Source: Streptomyces sp. NA02950 (GTDB taxonomy: Bacteria; Actinomycetota; Actinomycetes; Streptomycetales; Streptomycetaceae). Taken from it: 64,000 nt of DNA. The notes under the pieces were generated by a model. It worked only from the letters and a program-made list of their open reading frames with translations. It ran no database searches and had not been told where the DNA came from. The stretch covers positions 2,596,001 to 2,660,000 of the forward strand of contig NZ_CP054916.1 in assembly GCF_013364155.1 (NCBI RefSeq), given 5' to 3'. Position numbers and translations under genes: made by a program. Numbering within the stretch: position 1 is the first letter of the stretch; the number at the start of each line of letters is the position of its first letter. Positions 1 through 8,400 of the stretch are shown here, one piece after another.

Positions 1-670
1 CGGCGGGGGTGCCCGCCCCGCTCTTGGGGTCGTCCAGGAGGCTCTCGGTCCAGCGCGCCGAGAGTTCAGCGCCGCGTTCCCCGCCCACGCCGAAGGGGCA
101 GCGGTAGTCGTAGGGGAAGGGCAGCCGGGCCGTGCACACCGAGGGGGCGCCGCCGGACGCGGCCAGCGCCCCGGCCGTCATCCCGTGGTAGGCCCCGGAG
201 AAGGCCAGCAGTCCCTCTCGCCCGGTGGCGGTCCGCACCAGCTTGAGTGCGGCCTCGACCGCGTCCGTGCCCGCGGGTCCGCAGAACTGCACCCGCGCGT
301 GGCGGGCCAGTTCGGGTGGCAGCGTGCTGAACAGCTCCTCGGTGAAGGCGTCCTTGACCGGCGTGGCCAGATCCAGGACCTGGAGCGGTGCTCCCGAGTC
401 CAGCACGCCGCGGATGGCATCCAGCACCACCGGGTGGTTGTGTCCCAGCGCCAGAGTCCCGGCGCCGGAGAGGCAGTCCAGGTAGCGACGGCCGTCGGCG
501 CCCTCGATCGTCAGTCCTCGCGCACGCACCGGCACGATGGGCAGCGCCCGCGCATAGGTGCGGGCGGCGGACTCACGCAGTGCCTGACGGCGCAGAATGC
601 CCTGGGCGCCGCTCCCCCCGCCGTCGGGCGCACCGGGCAGGGGCATCGGCGGGAGCTGGGTCACGGCCAT
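1..670 (-). CDS. PLP-dependent class III aminotransferase (diaminobutyrate-type), partial
   Basis: About 223 N-terminal residues of a fold-type I, class III (omega) aminotransferase are present; the C-terminal half, including the catalytic lysine, lies beyond the left edge. After a Pro/Gly-rich leader come motifs of the family: the substrate-entry region with GADGRRYLDCLSGAGTLALG, a conserved HNHP, then QFCGPAGTDAVEAALKL, which binds the PLP phosphate, and FSGAYHGMTAGALA. This pattern resembles diaminobutyrate--2-oxoglutarate transaminases that feed siderophore or ectoine pathways. From memory, the S. coelicolor equivalent sits at the edge of a siderophore-synthetase cluster (SCO5799-5801); that cluster would lie left of this window and is not visible. 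The ATG at 670 has an AGGAGG about 10 nt upstream. The gene is divergent from the peptidase at 919. Confidence 0.75.
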   Translation of the reverse strand, partial: MAVTQLPPMPLPGAPDGGGSGAQGILRRQALRESAARTYARALPIVPVRARGLTIEGADGRRYLDCLSGAGTLALGHNHPVVLDAIRGVLDSGAPLQVLDLATPVKDAFTEELFSTLPPELARHARVQFCGPAGTDAVEAALKLVRTATGREGLLAFSGAYHGMTAGALAASGGAPSVCTARLPFPYDYRCPFGVGGERGAELSARWTESLLDDPKSGAGTPA

Positions 671-740
671 GGCTCACGGTCCTCCTGCTGCTGACTGCTG
701 CTGAACACCCTCCGGCAGTCCCCCGTACGTACCAACGACG

Positions 741-767
741 GGTCAGCCCCGGGATCACGGGCTGACC
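741..767. promoter_or_regulatory. Inverted repeat in the divergent intergenic region 671-918
   Basis: Between the divergent aminotransferase and peptidase genes there is a perfect 9-bp inverted repeat (GGTCAGCCC at 741-749, GGGCTGACC at 759-767). It could be an operator for either gene or an early terminator. The rest of the 248-bp gap shows no coding potential and no obvious iron box. Confidence 0.35.
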
Positions 768-918
768 GAAGATCCTTGCCGCCCCGGGAACCAAGGACCC
801 GCCTTCAGCCGTCGTAGGCGGCACGGGCATAGTGGGAGACCACCCCGTCGCCGGGGCGGTGCATGACAAATCCACACAGGACGTAGAGCAGCTCAGAACA
901 TCAGGGGGAGTTCCGCCG

Positions 919-2094
919 ATGCCATCCACACGCCGACCCGCGCTGGCCGTGGCCGCCGTCACCGCCGTGCTGGCGCTGACCGCCACCGCGTGCGGCTCGT
1001 CGGACGACACGACCGAGTCCAAGGCGCCCGCGTCATCGGGCCAGCAGGGCACGGGTGACATCAAGCTGCCCGACAACCTCAACGACAGGCTGAAGAACCT
1101 CGGCGTCGATCTCGACGACTGGAAGAACGGCGCCTGGGACAAGTGGAACAAGGACGACTGGCTGCGCGAGGCCGGTGACTTCATCAACCCGATCATCAAG
1201 GGTCTGTGGAAGCCGGACCGGATGCGGGACGCGCAGGAGCCCGACAAGCCGGTCGACGACGGCGACATCGCGGACGACCAGGGGGTGACCGACCCGGATC
1301 CGAAGCCGGTCACGGCCAAGGAGGTCGGCCACCCGTACAGCACCAACGTCCCCTACGCGGGCAAGGTCTTCTTCGACAGCCCCGAGGGTTCGATGGTCTG
1401 CTCCGCGACCGTGGTCAAGGACCCCGCGCACCCCGGGAAGTCCAACATGGTGTGGACCGCGGGCCACTGCGTCCACGCGGGCAAGGGCGGCGGCTGGTAC
1501 AAGAACCTGATGTTCGTCCCCTCCTACAACGATGCCGGAAAGTCGGCGGCCGACCTGAAGAACGCCACCAAGGAAGAGCTCGCGCCCAAGGGCGTCTGGT
1601 GGGCCGACTGGGCGCAGACGTCCTCGCAGTGGATCGACACCGGCGCGGCGGTCGGCGGCAAGGGCGCTCCTTACGACTTCGCGGTGATCCATGTGAAGCC
1701 GGAGAACAGCGGCGGCAAGTCGCTGGAGGAGACGGTCGGGGGCGCGCTGCCGGTCGACTTCAATGCCCCGGCGGTGAAGTCCATCAACGAGATCACGGCC
1801 ACCGGTTACCCGGCCGCCCCGCCGTTCGACGGCCAGAAGATGAACCAGTGCGCGGACAAGCCGGGTCGGCTGTCGCTGGAAGCCAAGCAGCCGACCATGT
1901 ACCGCATCGGCTGCACGATGACCGCCGGTTCGTCGGGCGGCGGCTGGGTCGCCGAGGGCGCCGACGGCAAGCCCGCGCTGGTGTCCAACACCTCCATAGG
2001 CCCGTCCAACGCCACCTGGCTGGCCGGTCCGCACCTCGGCCCCGAGGCCAAGGGCGTCTACAACGCGGTGAGCAAGAAGTTCGCGAACCAGTGA
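919..2094 (+). CDS. Secreted trypsin-like serine protease, predicted lipoprotein
   Basis: The 391-residue product starts with a lipoprotein signal: a basic N-terminus, a hydrophobic core and TATAC followed by GSSDD (Cys about 26). It is therefore likely anchored outside the membrane. The chymotrypsin-fold triad is visible: His in WTAGHCVHAG, Asp in YDFAVIHV and Ser in TAGSSGGGW. The region between signal and catalytic domain is acidic and low in complexity (D, K, W), perhaps a propeptide or spacer. I chose the ATG at 919, not the in-frame ATG at 832, because 919 has a GGGGGAG ribosome-binding site 8 nt upstream and starts directly with the signal peptide. The gene is monocistronic and convergent with hflX beyond the IS30 element. 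The substrate is unknown. Confidence 0.85.
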   Translation: MPSTRRPALAVAAVTAVLALTATACGSSDDTTESKAPASSGQQGTGDIKLPDNLNDRLKNLGVDLDDWKNGAWDKWNKDDWLREAGDFINPIIKGLWKPDRMRDAQEPDKPVDDGDIADDQGVTDPDPKPVTAKEVGHPYSTNVPYAGKVFFDSPEGSMVCSATVVKDPAHPGKSNMVWTAGHCVHAGKGGGWYKNLMFVPSYNDAGKSAADLKNATKEELAPKGVWWADWAQTSSQWIDTGAAVGGKGAPYDFAVIHVKPENSGGKSLEETVGGALPVDFNAPAVKSINEITATGYPAAPPFDGQKMNQCADKPGRLSLEAKQPTMYRIGCTMTAGSSGGGWVAEGADGKPALVSNTSIGPSNATWLAGPHLGPEAKGVYNAVSKKFANQ

Positions 2095-2151
2095 GCCGGT
2101 AGGGTGCGCGGCGGGGCCGCCCGCCGCGCACCCGCTCGGAGCGTCCGCACG

Positions 2152-2168
2152 GACGAGGGCCCGCCCCC
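2152..2168. terminator. Left half of a bidirectional terminator palindrome split by IS30
   Basis: Positions 2152-2168 are an exact reverse complement of 3662-3678 on the far side of the IS30 element. Rejoined, the two 17-bp arms form one long GC-rich palindrome between the convergent peptidase and hflX genes, the usual place for a shared terminator. The insertion sits at its centre. Confidence 0.65.
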
Positions 2169-2185
2169 GGAGATCTTGGGTTCTA

Positions 2186-2230
2186 ACGGTCCTCGCAACA
2201 CCCGCGATCTGTGGGAGTTGCGAGGACCGT
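2186..2230 (+). promoter_or_regulatory. Hairpin at IS30 left end covering the transposase start
   Basis: A perfect 14-bp inverted repeat (2186-2199 with 2217-2230) is separated by a 17-nt loop. The GTG at 2211 lies in the loop, and the second in-frame GTG at 2229 lies in the right arm. In a read-through transcript from the upstream gene this hairpin would hide the start region. That is a common way for insertion sequences to limit transposase expression. This role is inferred. Confidence 0.5.
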
Positions 2231-3620
2231 GGCCGTTGGACGGGATGATCTTGCGGGGTTGAGGGAGCGTTTCCTTGCGCGGCTGGATGCCGTGGGGAAC
2301 GTGACCGTGGTGGCGCGTGAGCTGGGGGTGAACCGGAACACTGCCTTCGGCTGGGCCCGAAAGGCCGGACGGACCTCGGTGCGCCTGCCTCGGCGGCACC
2401 CCGGGCGCGACGAGTACGAGCGGCTTCGGGCCGCCGGTGTCGCACGTCGGGTGGCGGCCCTGCAGGTCGGGGTGAACGAGCGCACGGCCAAGGACTGGGA
2501 CTGGGGCGTCAAGAAGACCGGCACCACGCGCACTTACGCTGACGGCCGCCGTGTCGACTACAGCACCGGGACCGTCACGATGTGCGGTGTGACCACGGCA
2601 CCGGTGGGCCTGACGGCCCTGGAGAAGCAGCTTCACCCGCGGTTCCTAGCGCTCGCCGAGCGCGAGAAGATCCGCGATCTGCGCGCGGCGGGGCAGTCGC
2701 TGAGGGCGATCGGACGGGTCCTGGGACGGCCGGCGAGCACCATCAAGCGGGAGATCGACGCGAACTCGGGCAGCGAGGGCTACCAGCCCTACGCCGCCCA
2801 CCGGGCAGCGGCAGCGCGCAGACCCCGGCCCAAGGAGCGCAAACTGCTGCGCGAGGGACGGCTGCGCCGCTTCGTCCGGGACGGACTGCGCCAGCGGTGG
2901 TCACCGGCACAGATCTGCCACGCTCTACGGAGAGAGCATCCCGACGACGAGAGCATGCGGGTGAGCGTGGAGACGGTCTACCAGGCACTGTATTTCCAGG
3001 CCCGCGGCGGCCTGAAGCGGGAAGTGCAGGCCGCCATCCGTTCCGGCCGGACCCGCCGCAAACCGCGCCGGGACTCCCAGCGGCGCACGCCCCGGTTCAT
3101 CGACCCGATGGTGATGATCAGCGACCGTCCCGCCGACGTCGAGGACCGGGCCGTGCCCGGTCACTGGGAAGGCGACCTGATCATCGGCGCGGGCGGGCGC
3201 TCCGCGATCGCCACCCTGGTCGAGCGCAGCACCCGTTACACCCTGCTGGTCCATCTGCCGGGCGGGGCCCACGACGCCGAGACCGTCCGCGACGGCCTCG
3301 TTGCCACGATCCAGACCCTGCCCGCCCACCTGCGCGGCTCCCTCACCTGGGACCAGGGCAGCGAGATGGCACGCCACAAGCAGTTCAGCATGGCCACCGG
3401 CATGCCCGTCTACTTCTGCGACCCCGCCAGCCCCTGGCAACGCGGCTCGAACGAGAACACCAACGGCCTCCTGCGCCAGTACTTCCCGAAAGGCACCGAC
3501 CTCAGCGTCCACAGTCCCGAAGACCTCGAACACGTCGCCCAGGAACTCAACGGCCGCCCACGCAAGACGCTCGGCTGGGATACCCCAGCCGAGCGTCTAC
3601 GTGATCTACTCACCACCTGA
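2211..3620 (+). CDS. IS30-family transposase
   Basis: The 469-residue product has an N-terminal helix-turn-helix region, then a second HTH typical of IS30 (LRAAGQSLRAIGRVLGRPASTIKREID, about residues 157-185), which binds the terminal repeats. The C-terminal part is a DDE catalytic domain: Asp in VPGHWEGDLIIG, Asp in LTWDQGSEMARH and Glu in SNENTNGLLRQYFPKGTDL. The frame is open throughout and all three acidic residues are present, so the enzyme is probably active. The start is uncertain. GTG 2211 has no clear ribosome-binding site. GTG 2229 has a GGGAG 12 nt upstream but lies within a hairpin. Confidence 0.9.
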   Translation: MGVARTVAVGRDDLAGLRERFLARLDAVGNVTVVARELGVNRNTAFGWARKAGRTSVRLPRRHPGRDEYERLRAAGVARRVAALQVGVNERTAKDWDWGVKKTGTTRTYADGRRVDYSTGTVTMCGVTTAPVGLTALEKQLHPRFLALAEREKIRDLRAAGQSLRAIGRVLGRPASTIKREIDANSGSEGYQPYAAHRAAAARRPRPKERKLLREGRLRRFVRDGLRQRWSPAQICHALRREHPDDESMRVSVETVYQALYFQARGGLKREVQAAIRSGRTRRKPRRDSQRRTPRFIDPMVMISDRPADVEDRAVPGHWEGDLIIGAGGRSAIATLVERSTRYTLLVHLPGGAHDAETVRDGLVATIQTLPAHLRGSLTWDQGSEMARHKQFSMATGMPVYFCDPASPWQRGSNENTNGLLRQYFPKGTDLSVHSPEDLEHVAQELNGRPRKTLGWDTPAERLRDLLTT

Positions 3621-3742
3621 AACCAAGTGGTGTTGCGACGACCCCTTGAATCCAAGGATCCGGGGGCGGGCCCTCGTCGTCTCGGCTGCCGCGCCGTCGT
3701 CGGGCGCAGAGGCGCGCAGAGGCCGCGACGGGAGGCCGGACG

Positions 3743-5266
3743 CTACTGCGATGCGGCCGCCGTCGGCGCGTACCGCTTCAGCTCGGCCGCCAGCTCCTCG
3801 TGCACCCGTGCCTTGAGCAGCGTGCCCTCCGGGGTGTGCTCCTCGGAGATCACCTCACCGTCGGCGTGGGTGCGCGAGACCAGCTGGCCCTCGGTGTAGG
3901 GCACCAGGGCCTCGATCTCGACCCGCGGCCGCGGCAGCTCCTCGTCGATCACGGTGAGCAGCTCGTCGATGCCCTGCCCGGTACGGGCCGACACCGCCAT
4001 CGCGCGCCGCTCCAGGCGCAGCAGCCGCTGGAGGACCAGTGGATCGGCCATATCCGCCTTGTTGATCACCACGATCTCGGGCACCTCGATGGCGCCCACA
4101 TCGCGGATCACCTCGCGCACGGCGGCCAGCTGCTCCTCCGGCGCCGGATGCGAACCGTCCACCACGTGCAGGATCAGATCGGCGTCGCCGACCTCCTCCA
4201 TGGTGGAGCGGAACGCCTCCACGAGGTGGTGCGGAAGATGGCGCACAAACCCGACGGTGTCCGCCAGGGTGTAGAGCAGTCCGCTGGGTGTCTCGGCCCG
4301 GCGCACGGTCGGGTCCAGGGTGGCGAACAGCGCGTTCTCCACCAGAACGCCCGCACCGGTGAGGCGGTTGAGCAGCGAGGACTTACCCGCGTTGGTGTAT
4401 CCGGCGATGGCGACCGAGGGGACCTTGTGCCGCCGACGCTCCTGCCGCTTGATGTCGCGGCCGGTCTTCATCTCGGCGATCTCGCGGCGCATCTTCGCCA
4501 TCTTCTCGCGGATGCGGCGCCGGTCCGTCTCGATCTTGGTCTCACCAGGACCACGGGTGGCCATACCGCCGCCCGAGGAACCGGAGCCCCCACCACCCAT
4601 CTGCCGGGACAGCGACTGACCCCAGCCGCGCAGCCTCGGCAGCATGTACTGCATCTGCGCGAGTGAGACCTGCGCCTTGCCCTCACGGGACTTGGCGTGC
4701 TGGGCGAAGATGTCGAGGATCAGGGCGGTGCGGTCGACCACCTTGACCTTGACGACGTCCTCGAGGTGGATCAGCTGGCCGGGGCTCAGCTCACCGTCGC
4801 AGACGACGGTGTCGGCGCCGGACTCGATCACGATGTCGCGCAGTTCCTCGGCCTTGCCGGAGCCGATGTAGGTGGCCGGATCCGGCTTGTTCCGGCGCTG
4901 GATGACCCCGTCGAGCACCAGGGCACCCGCGGTCTCCGCGAGGGCGGCCAGCTCGGCCAGGGAGTTCTCGGCGTCATGGACCGTGCCGGACGTCCAGACA
5001 CCGACCAGCACCACGCGCTCCAGGCGCAGCTGCCGGTACTCGACCTCGGTGACGTCCTCGAGCTCGGTGGAGAGCCCCACCACGCGCCGCAGCGCGGCAC
5101 GGTCGGAGCGGTCGTACTGGTCGCCGTCACGCTCCTCGTCGATCGCGTGACCCCAGGCGACGTCCTCTTCCATCAGGGCGTCGGCCCGAAGGCTCTCGGC
5201 GAGGCGCTGCCGGTCCTGCGGAAGGGAAGAGGAGTGGGTCAAAGGAATCCTTACGTCGTGGGACAT
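3743..5266 (-). CDS. hflX: GTPase HflX (ribosome-splitting, heat-shock associated)
   Basis: The 507-residue protein has the HflX layout. An N-terminal HflX domain contains the signature GSGKAEELRD. A basic coiled-coil linker follows, with a Gly/Ser-rich stretch around residue 225. The Obg/HflX-type G domain then shows G1 GYTNAGKS (about residues 286-293), G3 DTVGF, G4 NKAD and G5 SARTG. In other bacteria HflX binds the 50S subunit and splits stalled or hibernating ribosomes. It is transcribed leftwards. Its upstream neighbour in the same direction was the M1 peptidase gene, now separated from it by an IS110 insertion, and its own terminator has been split by IS30. Start ATG 5266. Confidence 0.95.
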   Translation of the reverse strand: MSHDVRIPLTHSSSLPQDRQRLAESLRADALMEEDVAWGHAIDEERDGDQYDRSDRAALRRVVGLSTELEDVTEVEYRQLRLERVVLVGVWTSGTVHDAENSLAELAALAETAGALVLDGVIQRRNKPDPATYIGSGKAEELRDIVIESGADTVVCDGELSPGQLIHLEDVVKVKVVDRTALILDIFAQHAKSREGKAQVSLAQMQYMLPRLRGWGQSLSRQMGGGGSGSSGGGMATRGPGETKIETDRRRIREKMAKMRREIAEMKTGRDIKRQERRRHKVPSVAIAGYTNAGKSSLLNRLTGAGVLVENALFATLDPTVRRAETPSGLLYTLADTVGFVRHLPHHLVEAFRSTMEEVGDADLILHVVDGSHPAPEEQLAAVREVIRDVGAIEVPEIVVINKADMADPLVLQRLLRLERRAMAVSARTGQGIDELLTVIDEELPRPRVEIEALVPYTEGQLVSRTHADGEVISEEHTPEGTLLKARVHEELAAELKRYAPTAAASQ

Positions 5267-5449
5267 GTCTTAACCGACAACGCGTGACGGGCCCGCGGGA
5301 TTCCCGCGGCCGGCCGCGACGCCGACTCATCGATGGTGCCACGCGGCGGCCGGGCCGTCACCCGGGTTTCACGGGCGGCTGCGGGGTGTGGCGCCCCGCG
5401 GAGACCCGGCCGGGCTCCACCCCTGGCCGGGCTCCTGTCCGGGGCCCTG

Positions 5450-8400
5450 TCACGGGTCCCTACCTTCTTGATCGGGCTGAGCGAGCCATTCGTAGGGTTG
5501 GCTCACCCAGGGGCGCTGGGTGTGGCTATCACTGGTCTGCCGCTCGTGGCTCGGGAGGATTGGCCGCCCGGCGCCCCACGACGACTCGGCCGCCAATTGG
5601 GAAATGCGACAAGATCGCTTTGTAGGGACTCGTCGGCGAGGTCGTCTGTGGGACACGGCACGACGACGATCAGGAGAGCGATGCACCCCCGCGTATGGGC
5701 CGGAATCGACGCCGGCAAGGCCCACCACCACTGTGTGGCAATCGACTCCGAGGGGAACAAACTCCTCTCCCGCCGCGTGGCCAACGACGAGCCGGAACTC
5801 CTCCAACTCCTGGCCGATGTCCTTGCGCTGGGCCATGAGGTGGTCTGGGCCGTCGACCTCGCCGACGGCGGCGCCGCACTGGCCATCACCACCCTGCTCG
5901 CCCATGACCAGCAGGTGCTCTACATCTCCGGTCGCACCGTCAACCGTGCCTCGGAGGCATACCGGGGCGAGAGCAAGAGCGACGCCCGCGACGCCGCGAT
6001 CATCGCTGATCAGGCACGCATGCGCCGCGACCTGACCCCGATGCGATTGCCCGACAGCCTCAGCGCCGAACTGAAGCTCCTCACTGCCCGCCGCACCGAT
6101 CTGGTCTGCGATCGCACCCGCACCATCAACCGGCTCCGCGCCCAGCTGAACGGCATCTTCCCCGCTCTGGAACGGGCATTGGACCTGAGCAACGCGGGCC
6201 CGCTGATCCTGCTCACCGGATACCAGACCCCGGCCTCTATCCGGCGGCTGGGCCGCACCCGCCTGGAGGCATGGCTTCGCCGTCGCAAGGTCCGCAGCGC
6301 CGGTCAGGTCGCCCGGACCGCGCTGGAGGCCGCCGAACGGCAGCACACCGCCGTGCCGGGGGAAGACGTCGCCGCCGAGCTGGTGCACACGCTCGCCCAG
6401 CAACTGACCGCTCTCAACGAGCAGATCGCCGCAGTGGACCGTCGCATCGCCGAGCGGTTCAGGGAGCACGAACTCGCCGAGGTCATCACCAGCATGCCCG
6501 GCATCGGCCCGACTCTCGGTGCGGAGTTCCTCGCTGCCACCAACGGTGACATGGAGCTCTTCGGCTCCCCGGACCGGCTTGCCGGCTTCTGCGGTCTGGC
6601 TCCCGCCTCGCGCGACTCCGGCCGCATCAGCGGCAACCTGCGCCGACCCCAGCGATACCACCGCGGCTTGCAGCGTGTCTTCTACACCTCCGCGCTGATC
6701 AGCATCCAACGCCACCCAGAGTCCAGGGCGTTCTACGACCGCAAGAGGGCCGAGGGGAAGCGCCACACGCAGGCCGTCATCGCCCTCGCGCGCAGACGTG
6801 TCAACGTCCTGTGGGCACTCCTGCGGGACAGGCGCTGCTACCAAGCGGTCCCACCCGTCGCTATGGCGGCATGAGGACCCGAACAGCTCATCGCTGACGC
6901 TTGACAACGTCATTGGGAATCCTCCTCCGGCTCCCGCCCGCGCTCCCGGCCCCGTCCCCACCTTCCGCCCCGCCTTCGCGTCCGTCCCCGCCTCCGCCTT
7001 CGGCGCGGACTTCCAGGTGGGACGGCCGGGCATCGGCGGCGTCTTCGCCCCGTACAGCCACGGGTTCAGGAACCCGGCCAGATCACGGCCCGCCACCTCC
7101 GAGGCGAGCGCCACGAAGTCCGTGGTGGAGGCGACGCCGTCGTGGTGACGGAGCACCCATTGCCGCTCCAGCCGCTCGAACGCCTCCCGCCCGATGTGCT
7201 GCCGCAGCGCGTACAGGACCAGGGCGCTGCCGTCGTAGACGACCGGACGGAAGATGCCGATCTGCTGGCCGGGTTCGGCGGGTCTGGGCGCGGCGGGCGG
7301 CCCTCCGGCGGCGCGCCAGCCGTCGGACAGCCGGTACGCCTCGCGCATCCGCCGCTCCAGGCTCGCCTTGCCCCGCTCGTCCGCATAGAGCGCCTCGTAC
7401 CAGGTCGCATGCCCCTCGTTGAGCCACAGGTCCGACCAGCGGCGCGGGGCGACGCTGTCGCCGAACCACTGGTGCGCCAGCTCATGCACCATGATCGACT
7501 CGAGATACCAGCGGGGCAGACCATGGCCGGTGAACAGACCGCGCTCGAAGAGGGAGAGCGTCTGTGTCTCCAGTTCGAAGCCGGTGCTGGCGCCCGCGAT
7601 CAGCAGGCCGTAGGTCTCGAAGGGGTACGGCCCGGCCTTCCTCTCCATCCAGGCCAGCTGTCCAGGAGTACGCGACAGCCAGGGCTCCAGCCGCTTCCGG
7701 TCCGCGGCGGGCACGACATCGCGCACCGGCAGTCCGCGCGGCCCGGTGCGGCGCAGTACGGCGGAGCGCCCGATGGAGACCTGGGCCAGCTCGGTGGCCA
7801 TGGGGTGGGCGAGACGGTACGCCCAGGTGGTCCGCGCCCCCTTGCGCACCCGCTCCAGCGGCAGGCCGCCCGCGACGACGGTGAGGTCGCGCGGGGCGGT
7901 GATCCGGAAGGTGAAGCGTGCCTTGTCGGACGGGTGGTCGTTGCAGGGGAAGACCCGGTGGGCGGCGTCGGCCTGATTGGCCATGGCGAGTCCGTCACGG
8001 GTGCGGACCCAGCCGCCGTCCGCCGCGTCGCGCGGATCGCTGGTGTGCCGGAGGGTGATCTCGAAGATGTCGCCCGCTCCGATCCGGGTGGACGGGGTGA
8101 TCACCAGGTCCTCATCGGCGGTGGTGAACCGCGCGGGTGCGCCGTTGACCCGGACCGAGCGCACGCTGCCCCCGGCGAAGTCGAGATTGACGGTGTGCAG
8201 CGGGGCGGTGGCGCGGGCGGCGATCGTGGTGACGGCGCGGAGCGGCCGGTCGGCGCGCCGGTAGTCCAAGGCGATGTCGTACGCGGTGACGTCGTACCCC
8301 GGGTTGCCGAGCCTCGGGTACAGCGGGTCGCCGATGCCCAGGGCCCGCGGCCCCGAGGACGCTCCCGGAGCCGACGCCGAGATCCGGCCCGCGGCGGAGG

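Larger units (their letters stand above)
2171..3661 (+). mobile_element. IS30-family insertion sequence
   Basis: The element is about 1.49 kb and carries one transposase gene. Imperfect terminal inverted repeats of about 31 bp are visible: the left end (about 2172-2202) and the reverse complement of the right end (about 3629-3660) share GATC, TTGG, TTC, GGTC, TCGC and AACACC in register, roughly 26 of 31 positions. The outermost bases cannot be fixed exactly because the flanking host DNA is itself palindromic. If a GG dinucleotide was duplicated, the empty target would be a perfect palindrome. The element appears intact. Confidence 0.85.
5464..6911 (+). mobile_element. IS110-family insertion sequence
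   Basis: The element has one DEDD transposase gene, a non-coding left end of about 210 nt and a short right end of about 30 nt. It has no terminal inverted repeats, the architecture of the IS110 group. It interrupts the 3' end of the reverse-strand M1 peptidase frame. Ends are approximate. A shared CTTGA occurs at 5467-5471 and 6900-6904, while guide-like matches in the left end suggest borders nearer 5464 and 6911. In either model, removing the element gives the peptidase frame an immediate TAG (complement of 5460-5462). That supports these borders to within a few bases. Confidence 0.75.

Noticed and set aside
1..670. A biosynthetic gene cluster at the left edge
   Set aside because: Only part of one aminotransferase is visible. 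The siderophore cluster known here in S. coelicolor is outside the window and cannot be claimed.
5333..5680. Upstream extension of the IS110 transposase to a start at 5333
   Set aside because: It would cross host DNA and the structured left end. AGGAG before ATG 5681 and the family N-terminus support the shorter protein.
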